A stretch of DNA of 64,000 nucleotides from Myxococcus qinghaiensis (GTDB lineage Bacteria; Myxococcota; Myxococcia; Myxococcales; Myxococcaceae): positions 434,001 through 498,000 of the forward strand of contig NZ_JAKCFA010000005.1 of NCBI RefSeq assembly GCF_024198215.1, given 5' to 3'. Positions 43,215 to 52,178 of the stretch are shown piece by piece. The notes below the pieces were generated by a model that saw nothing but the letters and a program-made list of their open reading frames with translations, did not search any database and was not told where the DNA came from. A program made the position numbers and the translations under genes. Position 1 is the first letter of the stretch. Each line of letters opens with the position of its first letter.

Positions 43215-44435
43215 ATGAAGAAAGCCTTCGAACAGAACGTGTCTCGCGCCAAGCCGCGCCTCCGCTTGGGCGCGTTCACCGGCGTCGCCGACCCGGCCGA
43301 GTCCTCCCCCTCCGAGTCCCCGGAGCAGGAGCCCTCCGCCTCGGCCCCGCCCGAGCCTCCTTCCGCGGACCTGTCCGCCGAGGTCCGCGCCCGAATCGAG
43401 CGCGCCCGCGCCCCGCGCCCCACCGCCGCCGAGGCGATGGAGGTCGCGTTGGGTGCGCAGGAGCCGCCGCGCGCCCGGGAGCCGGTGTTCACCTCGCAGG
43501 TCTCCGAGCCCGTGACGTACGCGTCTCCAGCGCCGGAGTCGGCCCGCTTCGACGACGAGCTCGGCGAAGCGCACGTCACCTTCGCGGCGCCCCCCCCCAC
43601 TGCGTTCCATCTGGACGGCTTCTCTGCCGGGCACTCCCAGGAGGCCCACCCCATGACGCAGGGCTCGTCACACGCTTCGCTTCCCCATGTCACCGCGATG
43701 GTCGCCGAGCCGGTGGCGCGCGTCGAAGCTCCGCCCCAGGAGGTGGAGGTGCAGACGCCCGCGCCTCCGCGTGAAGAGGATGACTCCGACGCGCGCCGCG
43801 AGCGGCTGAAGGCCCGCCTCAAGGCGGTGCGCGAGAATCCGCGTCCGGAGCCCCTGCCGGCGACGGTGGCCGAGGCGGGTCAGCGCGCGGTGGAGCGCAT
43901 CACCCACCTCCAGGCGGAGCTGGTGAAGGTGAAGGCCGCCAACCTCTCGCTCACGCAGGAGCTGGAGGTGGCGCGCCGTCAGGCGGAGAAGGCCACCGAG
44001 GAGGCCCGCCTGCGCATGGACGAGGCGCGTCGGCTCTCTTCCGAGATGGAAGGCCGCGTGAAGCTGCTGGCGGACCTGGAGCGGGAGCTGGCCGCGCTGG
44101 AGGGTGAGCGCGACGAGGCGCTCCTGTCCCTCCAGGAGAACCGTCAGGCGCTCCAGGCCTCCGCGAAGGAGCACGAGGTCCTCGAGGAGGCCGTGGCTCG
44201 CGGCAAGCAGGCCCTGGTGGACAGCCTCGCCGAGGAGGAGCGGCTCGCCGGTGAGCTGGAGTCCGCCAAGGACGAGTCGACCTCGCTGCGCCGGGCGGTG
44301 GAAGCGCTCCAGGGCGAGCGGGACGTGCTGGCCCAGCAGGTGGCCTCACTCACCGCCGAGCGCGCCGAGCTGCTCGAGGCGCGCAAGGCCCTGGAGGCCG
44401 TGCACCGCGCGCTGAGCCAGGCCGCCTCGCGCTGA
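43215..44435 (+). CDS. pomX: PomX, scaffold and PomZ ATPase-activating protein
   Basis: This encodes 406 aa. The N-terminal peptide MKKAFEQNVSRAKPRLRLGA carries K13 and R15, the residues known in M. xanthus to stimulate the PomZ ATPase. Residues about 25-215 are Ala/Pro/Glu-rich and low-complexity. Residues about 220-400 are a long coiled coil (RLKARLKAVRENP, ELEVARRQAEKATEEARLRM, EEERLAGELESAKDE), the part that self-assembles into filaments and binds PomY. It is the last gene of the pom cluster. A strong hairpin follows at 44449-44474. Confidence 0.95.
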   Translation: MKKAFEQNVSRAKPRLRLGAFTGVADPAESSPSESPEQEPSASAPPEPPSADLSAEVRARIERARAPRPTAAEAMEVALGAQEPPRAREPVFTSQVSEPVTYASPAPESARFDDELGEAHVTFAAPPPTAFHLDGFSAGHSQEAHPMTQGSSHASLPHVTAMVAEPVARVEAPPQEVEVQTPAPPREEDDSDARRERLKARLKAVRENPRPEPLPATVAEAGQRAVERITHLQAELVKVKAANLSLTQELEVARRQAEKATEEARLRMDEARRLSSEMEGRVKLLADLERELAALEGERDEALLSLQENRQALQASAKEHEVLEEAVARGKQALVDSLAEEERLAGELESAKDESTSLRRAVEALQGERDVLAQQVASLTAERAELLEARKALEAVHRALSQAASR

Positions 44436-44448
44436 AGTCGCTCCAACC

Positions 44449-44474
44449 CGGGGCGCCCTTTTTCGGGCGCCCCG
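44449..44474. terminator. Strong bidirectional hairpin after pomX
   Basis: CGGGGCGCCC (44449-44458) and GGGCGCCCCG (44465-44474) form a perfect 10-bp stem over the loop TTTTTC. It sits between the convergent pomX and M48 protease genes and is placed to terminate both. Confidence 0.75.
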
Positions 44475-44483
44475 AAGGAGCCC

Positions 44484-45482
44484 CTACTTCCCGTCCTTCG
44501 CCACACCGCCGCGCGAGGCGCTCTTCAGCGCGGCGACGAGCTCCGGCTTGAGCGGCGGGTTGTGCAGTCCCTCCAGCGACAGCTCCGCGAACTGCCCCTG
44601 CGTGGGCTTGAGCCCTGCGAGGAACGTGACGAGGCGCTTCTCGCGGTCCGCCTTCTTCGGGTGCCGTGAGCCCAGGCTCGAGCTGTCCGTCGTCTTGCGC
44701 AGCAGCACGAGATACGCGTTCGGGTCATAGCCGGCGGAAATCATCATCCGCGCCGCGAGCTGGTCCGCCGCGTACTCCTGCTCCTGGTCGTTCCCGCTCT
44801 CCGCGAGCTCGATGACCTTCTCCGTCAGGCTGCCGAGCAGCGCCGAGTCGCCGTCCAGGTCCAGGTTGCCGCCGCTGTCCGTCGAGGCGATGAGCTGGCC
44901 GGAGCCCGGAAAGCCGGCCTCCATCGTGACGGCCGTCTTGCAGAGGCTCACCTTGGCGGAGTTGTACTGCTGGATGGAGTGCTTGAGCACGACGTGGGCA
45001 ATCTCGTGCGCCAGCACGCCCGCGAGCTGCCCCTCGTTGTCCAGCTCCGACAGCAGCTTCCGCGTGACGAAGACGTAGGCCCCGGGCGTGGACACGGCGT
45101 TGAAGTTCTGGTCGTCGTTGAGCACGCCGAACGTCCACTCCAGCGTGGGCCGCGAGGACTGCGCACCCAGGTTCTTCCCCACGACGTTGAGGTACGCGTG
45201 GAGGTCGTGCACCCCGGTGCCCTTCGCGCCGTCCGTCGGCGCCATCAGCCCGCCGGCCCCCTGCACCCAGTGGATGGCCATGGCGCTGCCGATGGCGTAC
45301 TCCTCCGTCACGGTGGGCTCCACGTTCAGCTTCTCGCAGGAGGCGCGCTCCTTCGTCGCCGAGGCCGAGTCTTTCGCCACCGTCCCCGCCTTCTGGGCGA
45401 CCCGCGTCCAGTCCACCCCCTTGCACGACGAGGCCAGCAGGCCCAGGCCCGCCAGGGCCACCGTCTTCCAGTGCGCGCGCAT
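44484..45482 (-). CDS. M48-family metalloprotease lipoprotein
   Basis: This encodes 332 aa. The ATG at 45482 overlaps the previous stop by one base (TGATG). The signal segment ends LLASSCKG, a lipobox. The zinc motif is H159-E-I-A-H163 (VLAHEIAHVVL), with the third ligand in EQEYAADQLAARMM. This is the BepA/LoiP-like periplasmic M48 class, involved in outer-membrane protein or envelope quality control. It is the last gene of the operon that starts with the CHASE2 cyclase and an SH3-like protein, which suggests an envelope-stress theme. Confidence 0.9.
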   Translation of the reverse strand: MRAHWKTVALAGLGLLASSCKGVDWTRVAQKAGTVAKDSASATKERASCEKLNVEPTVTEEYAIGSAMAIHWVQGAGGLMAPTDGAKGTGVHDLHAYLNVVGKNLGAQSSRPTLEWTFGVLNDDQNFNAVSTPGAYVFVTRKLLSELDNEGQLAGVLAHEIAHVVLKHSIQQYNSAKVSLCKTAVTMEAGFPGSGQLIASTDSGGNLDLDGDSALLGSLTEKVIELAESGNDQEQEYAADQLAARMMISAGYDPNAYLVLLRKTTDSSSLGSRHPKKADREKRLVTFLAGLKPTQGQFAELSLEGLHNPPLKPELVAALKSASRGGVAKDGK

Positions 45483-46063
45483 CACGTGCCCCCCTTCGAC
45501 TTGCCCTTGGACGCACCCGACTTCGCCGTGGCCTCCGCGCCGACGACGGGGAACAGCCCCGCCTCCGTCACGTGCTTCGCGATGTCCGCGGTGGAGACGC
45601 CCTTGGCCTTCTTCTCCAGGCTTTGCAGCTGCGCCACCGCCTGCTTGTGGTCGCCGCCCTTCTTGTTGCCGTACTCGACGGCGCCGGGGCTGAGCGCCTT
45701 CACCGCCGCGCCGCTGGCGACGAAGCCCGCGGGGTTCACCTTGCGCTTGCCCTTGTCCTCCACGACGAGCTCCATGTCGGGCGCGGTGGTGGACAGGTTC
45801 GACTGGAAGACGAAGCCCTTCTTCCCCGTCGCCGTCTTCACCTTGTGCCACTGCTTGTTCTTCGCGTCCGCGCCCTCCCACTTCACCTGCTCCCCCGGCT
45901 GGAGGATGACCACCGCGTTCGCCGTGGGCGACGGGCTCTCCATCACCCGGGTGTTCTTCGCCTTCACGTACAGCGAGCCCCCCACCGCCACCGCCGACGC
46001 GAGGCTCGGAAAGCCCAGCGCCAGCATCAAGGCCACCCAGGCCGCCCTCGTTCTCATCGTCAT
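45482..46063 (-). CDS. Secreted bacterial SH3-domain protein
   Basis: This encodes 193 aa. The ATG at 46063 has AGGAG 8 nt upstream (a second ATG is at 46057). The signal peptide ends LASAV. Residues about 28-95 form an SH3b-like domain (GSLYVKAKNTRVMESPS, VVILQPGEQVKWEG, GKKGFVFQSNL), a fold that often binds peptidoglycan. The C-terminal part has a helical segment and a Lys/Gly-rich tail (SGASKGKSKGG). It lies between the cyclase (20-nt gap) and the M48 protease (1-nt overlap) in one operon. It probably acts in the periplasm as a wall-binding adaptor. Confidence 0.8.
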   Translation of the reverse strand: MTMRTRAAWVALMLALGFPSLASAVAVGGSLYVKAKNTRVMESPSPTANAVVILQPGEQVKWEGADAKNKQWHKVKTATGKKGFVFQSNLSTTAPDMELVVEDKGKRKVNPAGFVASGAAVKALSPGAVEYGNKKGGDHKQAVAQLQSLEKKAKGVSTADIAKHVTEAGLFPVVGAEATAKSGASKGKSKGGT

Positions 46064-46083
46064 GGCTCCGACTCCTTTCCCGC

Positions 46084-48585
46084 TCACTTGTCCAGGCTCG
46101 CCACGCCGTCGAAGTCCGGCGGCGGCGCCTTCGCATACTTGTGACAACGCTCCAGCAGGGCTTTCGTCGGACCGTCGTCCGGGTCCTCGGCCCCGAGTGT
46201 CTCCAGCATCGACGAGGCCTCGTCGAACCTCGCCTCGCGATACAGGGCCAGCGCTGCGTGGTAGCGCTCCACCGTCGCCCGCTTGCGCGCATCCAGCCCG
46301 CCCTTGAGCGACAGCAGCTCATACACGGTGACGGCCTCCGTCTTCCCGGCCACCCGCACGCGGTCCAGCTCACGCACCTCGATGTGCTCGCGCGCCAGCT
46401 CGTACGTGCGCGGGCCAATCATGATGACGGAGCCATACGCCTTGTTCGCGCCCTCCAGCCGCGCGGCCAGGTTCATCCCGTCGCCGATGGCGGTGTAGCT
46501 GAAGAGCTGCTCGCTGCCGAAGTTGCCCACGAAGTTCACCGCCGAGTTGACGCCGATGCGCGTGTAGACGTCCGGCAGGCCCTTGGCGCGGAACTCCTCG
46601 CGCATCCGGTCCACCTCCGCCTTGGCCGCCAGCGCCCCCCGGCACGCGCGCACCGCATGGTCGTCCTGGCGCATGGGCGCGCCGAACAGGCACACCACCG
46701 CGTCGCCGATGTACTTGTCCAGGCACCCGCCCTCCTTCAGCAGCACGCCGCTCACCCGCGTCAGGTACGTGTTGAGGATGCGCACCAGGCTGCGCGGGTC
46801 CTCCTTGAAGCGCTCGCTGAAGGTGGAGAAGCCTCGGATGTCGCTGAAGAAGGCGCTGATTTCGACGTTCTCTCCGTCGAGCCTCGGCAGCTTGCGCTCC
46901 GAAATCATCTGCTCCACGAGCTTGGGCTCCATGAAGCGACTGAAGGCGGCGCGGACGAACTCCGTCTCCCGGTTGGCCACCAGGTGGTTGAAGGCCACCG
47001 CCGTGACGCTGGCCAGCAGGCCCGCCATGGACGGCAGTGCCGTCAGCACGTGCGTCCCGGACGACAGGAAGCGCCCCGTCACCAGGTACATGCCCAAAAG
47101 CAGCGCCACCGGCCACGCGATTTCCAGCGGCGTCCAGCGCGTCGTCATCAGCAACACCACCGACACCAGCGCCACCAGCAGCGTGAGCGCCAGGTCCACC
47201 GCCAGCGGGGCCCGGGTGATGAAGCGCCCGTTGCCGAGCAGCGTCTCCAGCACCGCCGCCTGCTTCATGACGCCGGGGACCTCCGCCTGGAAGGACGTGG
47301 CCTTGATGTCGCTGAGCCCCAGCGCGGTGCCGCCGATGACCACCACCTTGCCCTTGAGCGCCTCCGACGGGAGCCCGGAGGGCAGGCCCTTGTCCCGGCG
47401 CACCCAGCCGTCGAGCACGTCGAGCAGGGTCACGGTGCGGAAGCGCTCGTGCAGCTCTCCGCCGCCGTAGTCAATCGCCGCGCCGCCGTCCGGGTCCACC
47501 GCGTAGGCCCGCTTGCCCACGCGCAGCCTCCTGTCGGACAGCTTCACCTCGCTCGCGCCCAGCAGGCCCGCGGCCACGCGCACCGGCAGCGTCGGGTACG
47601 TGTTGGCGCCATCCGTGTACGCGAAGCGCGTGCGCCGCATGAAGCCGTCGGGGTCCGTCTCCGTGTCCACCAGCCCGAAGCCGTCCACCGCGCCCACGAG
47701 CACCGGAATGGGCGGCACGGGGTGGCGCAGCGTGTGCGTGGGGTGCTCGGCGGTGGACTCGGCCGTCTCGCCCGCGAACTCCCGGCCCTCCAGCCTCGGC
47801 AGGAGGAGGTCTCCGGTCCGCACGGGGTAGGCGAGCGCGTGCGCCATCTCTTCCGGCGTGACGGAGGCGACGGCGCCGTTGTCAGGTGTGTCGGCGAACT
47901 CGCCGCCGGCCGCTTCGGGGAACGTCTCCTCGCCGCCTTCCTTCGGGAAGGTCTCCCCACCCGCAGGCAGCGCCTCCTGGGGAAGCGACTCGCCGGTGGA
48001 GGCCACGGGGGACGCCACGGGCTCGGCCGGGAGGGGGGCGAGCGGGGAGGCGGGCGTCTTGTCGAAGTCCGCGCGCGGCAGCGGCTGCGCGTTGGCGTTG
48101 GTGGAGACCCCCAGGAAGAACGGGACGCGCGTGTCGCGCAGCATCTGCGCGAAGGCCAGGTCCATGGACTCGTCGGAGGAGCGCTCGTCCATCACCGCGT
48201 CGAACACGACGGCGCGCGCGCCCTCCGCCTGGAGCTGCTCCACCACGCGGGCCCACAGGTTGCGGCTGTAGGGCCAGCTGCCGAAGTTGAGGGTGTAGCG
48301 CTCATTGGCGCGGATGCCGTCCAGCGACGACTGGTCGATGACCACCACCGACACGGCGGGAGACTTCCCGCGCCCGTCGGTGAACGTGGTGAGCGCCTGG
48401 TCGTACGCGCCGCGCTCCAGGTCGTCGAGCCAGCCGCGCCACCACGCCAGCATCGCCAGCGCGGTGGACAACACCGCCACGCCCAGCATCAACCGCCAGT
48501 GGTCGCGCCAGCGCAGCCGGATGATTTTCCAGGTGTCCCCTGCCACGGCCCCCTCTTGCGATGTGCGTGGTTCGTGTTTCGTCAC
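46084..48585 (-). CDS. CHASE2-domain class III adenylate/guanylate cyclase
   Basis: This encodes 833 aa. An N-terminal membrane segment (about residues 32-50) precedes a periplasmic CHASE2 domain (about 60-420) interrupted by a Pro/Glu/Ser-rich insert (about 175-245). Three membrane segments follow (LALTLLVALVSVVLLMTT, IAWPVALLLGMYLVTG, ALPSMAGLLASVTAVAF). The class III cyclase domain has the metal-binding Asp residues in FFSDIRGFSTFSE and YIGDAVVCLFG, and FSYTAIGDGMNLAARLEGA. It converts ATP (or GTP) to the cyclic nucleotide in response to an extracytoplasmic signal. A C-terminal helical pair follows. It is first in the operon with the SH3-like and M48 genes. Confidence 0.93.
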   Translation of the reverse strand: MTKHEPRTSQEGAVAGDTWKIIRLRWRDHWRLMLGVAVLSTALAMLAWWRGWLDDLERGAYDQALTTFTDGRGKSPAVSVVVIDQSSLDGIRANERYTLNFGSWPYSRNLWARVVEQLQAEGARAVVFDAVMDERSSDESMDLAFAQMLRDTRVPFFLGVSTNANAQPLPRADFDKTPASPLAPLPAEPVASPVASTGESLPQEALPAGGETFPKEGGEETFPEAAGGEFADTPDNGAVASVTPEEMAHALAYPVRTGDLLLPRLEGREFAGETAESTAEHPTHTLRHPVPPIPVLVGAVDGFGLVDTETDPDGFMRRTRFAYTDGANTYPTLPVRVAAGLLGASEVKLSDRRLRVGKRAYAVDPDGGAAIDYGGGELHERFRTVTLLDVLDGWVRRDKGLPSGLPSEALKGKVVVIGGTALGLSDIKATSFQAEVPGVMKQAAVLETLLGNGRFITRAPLAVDLALTLLVALVSVVLLMTTRWTPLEIAWPVALLLGMYLVTGRFLSSGTHVLTALPSMAGLLASVTAVAFNHLVANRETEFVRAAFSRFMEPKLVEQMISERKLPRLDGENVEISAFFSDIRGFSTFSERFKEDPRSLVRILNTYLTRVSGVLLKEGGCLDKYIGDAVVCLFGAPMRQDDHAVRACRGALAAKAEVDRMREEFRAKGLPDVYTRIGVNSAVNFVGNFGSEQLFSYTAIGDGMNLAARLEGANKAYGSVIMIGPRTYELAREHIEVRELDRVRVAGKTEAVTVYELLSLKGGLDARKRATVERYHAALALYREARFDEASSMLETLGAEDPDDGPTKALLERCHKYAKAPPPDFDGVASLDK

Positions 48586-48811
48586 ACTAGCCCAAGCCTT
48601 GTTTCGCGAGGCACCTGCCCTTGAACCCCTGAATTCCCGATGGACGGGGCTGGCGGCCCCGCGCGCTCCGCAGCCTGCCCTCCAGACGCGAAGTCGCGGG
48701 CTCTATTCTCTCGAGGCCTCGGCGTTGCAATTCATCGCACCCATCCGGACCTTGTGCGTCATCACGGCAGGCTCGTTGCCTCCCGTCTCACGCACTCCAA
48801 AGGAGCCCGAC

Positions 48812-50017
48812 GTGGCCTTGGACATCTTTCAAGAGAAGGGCGTTCCCCTCGACCGACAGGTCTTCACGTGGAAGGACCTGGTGCGCCGCCCCTACAGCAA
48901 GCTGGATGACGACGCCTTCACCCGCGTGCGCGTCATCTACATGAACGGCATCATGGCGGACGCGCTCCGCACCAAGCACATGATGGCCCGCATCAACGGC
49001 TCCCTGCGCGAGCCGCTGGCGAGGATTCGCCGGGTGGAGCACTTCGAGCAGACGCTCATCAACTGGCTCAACCCCCCGGACCAGAACCCGCTGGAGACGA
49101 CGCTCGGCTTCGAGCAGGTCGCCATCGAGGTGACGGCCAGCGTGGCGCTGCGCGAGCCCGACCCCTACCTGGCTCAGACGTATCGCTTCGGCCTGCTGGA
49201 GGACTTCGACCACCTGTACCGCTACTCGGCGCTCTACGACAGGCTGGAGGGCAAGGACCCGAACACCATCACCCAGTCCTATACGGACATCATTCCGGGA
49301 CGGGCCACCTCGTTGGAGCACCGCCATCCCCTGGATGACCTGCGCCGTCCCTACGACAAGACCACGGCGCATCCGCTGTCGAAGATTCACGCCATCAGCA
49401 TCACCGCGGCGGAGAACCAGACGCACGACTACTACATGACGGTGGGGCCGTTCTTCACGGACCCGGCGGCGCGGCAGCTCTACGCGGAAATCGCAGCCAT
49501 CGAGGAGCAGCACGTCACCCAATACGAGTCGCTCCTGGACCCGAGCGAGACGCTGCTGGAGAAGTGGCTGATGCACGAGGCCGCGGAGGTCTACAACTTC
49601 TACTCGTGCCTCGCGTACGAGGGGAACCCGCGCATCAAGGAGGTATGGCAGCGCTTCCTGGACTACGAGCTGGGCCAGCTGCACTTCGTGAAGGACCTCT
49701 TCGAGCGCGTGGAGGGCCGTGACGCGGCGTCGGTGCTGCCGCGCACGCTGCCGGAGCCCGTGGAGTACAAGCAGCACCGCGAGTTCGTCCGCAAGACGCT
49801 CAACGCGGAGGAGGACCTGGCCACCAACGGTCCGGACTTCGTGCCCAGGGCGGACCTGCCCGCGGACCACCGCTCGCTCGTCTACCGCGACCAGCTCAAC
49901 TCGGAAGGCTCGCCGTCGGAGACGGTGGCGGCCGGCTACCAATGGACTCCTGGCACGGAGCTCGCCGCGCGCGTGCAGCGCATGGGCTCCACGTCCGCGG
50001 GAAGGAAGGTTCACTGA
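48812..50017 (+). CDS. Ferritin-like domain protein (large)
   Basis: This encodes 401 aa from a GTG at 48812 with AAAGGAG upstream. The first half (about 1-190) is not recognisable. The second half contains a four-helix pattern with carboxylate/histidine pairs (ITAAENQTHDYY, EIAAIEEQHVTQYE, MHEAAEVYNFY, YELGQLHFVKDL), consistent with a ferritin-like di-iron fold. It lacks a signal peptide. It is paired 1 nt upstream of a second ferritin-like gene, so the two probably form a complex or a relay. Iron or oxygen handling is likely; the actual reaction is unknown. Confidence 0.72.
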   Translation: MALDIFQEKGVPLDRQVFTWKDLVRRPYSKLDDDAFTRVRVIYMNGIMADALRTKHMMARINGSLREPLARIRRVEHFEQTLINWLNPPDQNPLETTLGFEQVAIEVTASVALREPDPYLAQTYRFGLLEDFDHLYRYSALYDRLEGKDPNTITQSYTDIIPGRATSLEHRHPLDDLRRPYDKTTAHPLSKIHAISITAAENQTHDYYMTVGPFFTDPAARQLYAEIAAIEEQHVTQYESLLDPSETLLEKWLMHEAAEVYNFYSCLAYEGNPRIKEVWQRFLDYELGQLHFVKDLFERVEGRDAASVLPRTLPEPVEYKQHREFVRKTLNAEEDLATNGPDFVPRADLPADHRSLVYRDQLNSEGSPSETVAAGYQWTPGTELAARVQRMGSTSAGRKVH

Positions 50018-50018
50018 C

Positions 50019-50780
50019 ATGAAGAAGACCACCAGCGACATGGGCCCCAATCGCACGGGCATCGCCATGTCACCCATCGACAGCGCTGACATCTTCCAGG
50101 CCGCCCAGAAGCGGGCCCCCACGTCACCGGGCGACGGCTCGCTCCTGCTGGAGGTGCGCAAGCAGTACGCCCTGGAGTCGGGTGGCGTGGGCCACGTCCC
50201 GCCTCCCGCCAACCTCAAGGGCGTGGCGAAGACGGCGGTGGAGTTGCTCAAGGGCGCCAAGCCCACCGTCTTCCTCGACAAGCTGGGGGAGCGGCTCGCC
50301 TTCGAGCGCTCCGGCTCCCGGCTCTACGAGGGCGCGCTCGCCAAGCTCGACGTCCACGGCTCCTGGGAGGATGGCCCCACCCAGGAGGGACTGGAGCGCA
50401 TCCTCAACGACGAGCTGTCCCACTTCGCCCTCCTCTCCGAATCGCTGACGAAGCTCGGCGCGGACCCGACGGCGGTGACGCCCTGCGCGGACCTGGTGGG
50501 CGTCATGTCCATGGGCCTGCCCGCCGTGCTCGCCGACCCGCGCACCAACCTGCGGCAGTCCCTGGAGGCGCTGCTGGTGGCGGAGCTGACCGACAACGCG
50601 AGCTGGGAGCTGCTCATCGAGCTGGCGCGCGGCCTGGGCCATGACACCCTGGCGGACCGCTTCCAGCTCGCCCTGGACGCGGAGAGCGAGCACCTGGTGC
50701 TGGTGCGCGGCTGGCTGGCCTCCGGCATCACCCTGGAGGCCCGCGCCGCCAGTCCCGAGGAGCTCGGCGCCCCGGCCTAG
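50019..50780 (+). CDS. Ferritin-like domain protein (small partner)
   Basis: This encodes 253 aa. The ATG at 50019 follows the previous stop after one base. A disordered N-terminus (about 1-60) precedes helices with ExxH-like pairs: RLAFERSGSRLYEGAL, ILNDELSHFALL, LLVAELTDNASWELL and LDAESEHLVLVRGWL. These are the four helices and ligands of a ferritin-like di-iron bundle. It is translationally coupled to the larger protein at 48812, and both are cytoplasmic. I do not see an encapsulin shell gene near them, so cargo status is not supported here. Confidence 0.75.
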   Translation: MKKTTSDMGPNRTGIAMSPIDSADIFQAAQKRAPTSPGDGSLLLEVRKQYALESGGVGHVPPPANLKGVAKTAVELLKGAKPTVFLDKLGERLAFERSGSRLYEGALAKLDVHGSWEDGPTQEGLERILNDELSHFALLSESLTKLGADPTAVTPCADLVGVMSMGLPAVLADPRTNLRQSLEALLVAELTDNASWELLIELARGLGHDTLADRFQLALDAESEHLVLVRGWLASGITLEARAASPEELGAPA

Positions 50781-50801
50781 CCTCGCCGTCCGCGCCCGTC
50801 C

Positions 50802-51392
50802 TCAGAAGGATGAACCCGGCTCCTGGAGGAAGCGCGCTTCCTCCGGGGTCGTGGGCCGGCCCAGCGCATCGTTGCGGTGCGGGAAGCGGCCGAAGCGCTC
50901 GATGACATCCAGGTGCCGCTTCGCGTAGTCGAGCGGCTCGTGGCTGCCGGAGTGATGCAGCGTCAGCATCTCGAACAGCGAGACGGACAGCCGCTGGTCG
51001 TGGAGCTCCTCGCTGTGCTCGAAGGGCAGGTACATGAACCACCGCCACACGGACGGCAGCGTGAGGTCCAGGCCCCGCGCCAGCGCGTGACGCGCCACCG
51101 AGCGCGCGTGGCCATCCGTGGCGAACGCGCGGGGCGTGCCTCGGAAGATGTTGCGGGGCACCTGGTCCAGGAGCAGCACCAGCGCCAGGCTGGTGCGGGG
51201 CTCGTCCCGCCAGGTGCTCAGCTCCCCGGCCGCCGCCCGCTCGTGCGTGTCCAGGAAGCGGTCCCGGCACTCCGCATCGAAGGCCGCGTCGCGCTGGAAC
51301 CACTCGGCGCGAGGACGAATACAGGCCGGGTTTCGAGCCGGGTCCGCCGGTAGACCGAACCAGAAGTCGAGCACTTCGTCCGCGCTCACCAT
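50802..51392 (-). CDS. DUF924 family protein
   Basis: This encodes 196 aa. The family pattern is clear: EVLDFWFG at the N-terminus, WFQRDAAFDAECRDRF, LALVLLLDQVPRNIFRGTPRAFATD, and PFEHSEELHDQ with a C-terminal HLDVIERFGRFPHRNDALGR. Members have a TPR-like all-helical fold and no assigned biochemical role. It is cytoplasmic and monocistronic, convergent with the ferritin-like operon (21-nt gap) and divergent from tspO. Confidence 0.9.
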   Translation of the reverse strand: MVSADEVLDFWFGLPADPARNPACIRPRAEWFQRDAAFDAECRDRFLDTHERAAAGELSTWRDEPRTSLALVLLLDQVPRNIFRGTPRAFATDGHARSVARHALARGLDLTLPSVWRWFMYLPFEHSEELHDQRLSVSLFEMLTLHHSGSHEPLDYAKRHLDVIERFGRFPHRNDALGRPTTPEEARFLQEPGSSF

Positions 51393-51517
51393 GTCGTTCC
51401 TCCCCAGGGTCTCGATAGAGCGCCCACCCGCCGACAGTCAACAGGGGTGGCGGGTGATGCGGGCCATCACCACCTTGCATCGAACACTGGCGCGCGATGC
51501 GCACTGGGAGACAGTCC

Positions 51518-52078
51518 ATGCAGCAGACTTCGTGGGAGCCCTCGACGCGAACGGTTCCGGGTCCGGTGAAGCGCACCGCCCTCAACCCCACGCTGCGCAC
51601 CGAGTCCGTCATCGCGCTGGGGGCCTTCAGCGCGCTCACGCTGGGCGCGGCGGTCCTGGGCGCGCGGCAGAGCTCCGCCGACACCCGCTGGTACCGTCAC
51701 CTGCGCAAGCCTCCCTTCCAGCCGCCACCCAAGGCCTTCGCGCCCGTGTGGACCGCGCTCTATGCCCTCATCGCCATCTCCGGCTGGCGGGTGTGGACGG
51801 CGCCCGCGGGGCCCTCGCGCTCCCAGGCCCTGGGGTGGTGGGGCGTGCAGCTGGGCCTGAACGCCGCCTGGTCCTGGCTCTTCTTCGGCCGCCATCAGCC
51901 CCGCCGGGCCCTGGCGGACAACGTGGCCCTCTTGGGAAGCATTGGTGCCTACATCGCCGCCACGCGAGAGGTGGACCGGCCGGCCGCGTGGCTGGTGGCG
52001 CCGTACCTGGCGTGGGTGGGCTTCGCCAACGTCCTCAATGGCGAAATCGTCCGGCGCAACCCCCGGGCGGAGCACTGA
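51518..52078 (+). CDS. tspO: TspO/MBR family membrane protein
   Basis: This encodes 186 aa. The ATG at 51518 has GGGAG upstream and is preferred over the ATG at 51497. After a polar N-terminus come five membrane helices with the family motifs WYRHLRKPPFQPPPKAFAPV, WTALYALIAISGWRVW, GLNAAWSWLFFG and YLAWVGFANVLNGEI. TspO proteins bind porphyrins and other small ligands and are linked to tetrapyrrole and stress regulation. The N-terminal extension of about 25 residues is longer than in standard TspO. No tetrapyrrole gene adjoins it. Confidence 0.93.
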   Translation: MQQTSWEPSTRTVPGPVKRTALNPTLRTESVIALGAFSALTLGAAVLGARQSSADTRWYRHLRKPPFQPPPKAFAPVWTALYALIAISGWRVWTAPAGPSRSQALGWWGVQLGLNAAWSWLFFGRHQPRRALADNVALLGSIGAYIAATREVDRPAAWLVAPYLAWVGFANVLNGEIVRRNPRAEH

Positions 52079-52113
52079 CGACCGCCCCTCCAAGGGGGGC
52101 CCCGGCGTGGGCT

Positions 52114-52136
52114 GGAAAATCCGCCGATAATTCGTT
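52114..52136 (+). promoter_or_regulatory. Weak candidate ECF promoter before the sigma gene
   Basis: GGAAAA at 52114-52119 and CGTT at 52133-52136 resemble ECF -35 (GGAAC-like) and -10 (CGTC-like) elements. The 13-nt spacing is short for this class. If real, it would make the sigma factor autoregulated. Confidence 0.25.
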
Positions 52137-52178
52137 CGGGAAGATGGCGGGAGGGCGGCGTTGGGTAGGGCGACCGCC

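Noticed and set aside
46141..48624. 827-aa open frame opposite the cyclase
   Set aside because: A shadow of the minus-strand cyclase gene: no start signal and a His/Arg-rich composition without domains.
48812..50780. Encapsulin cargo ferritins
   Set aside because: No encapsulin shell gene is nearby and no targeting peptide is seen; both proteins are longer than known cargo ferritins.
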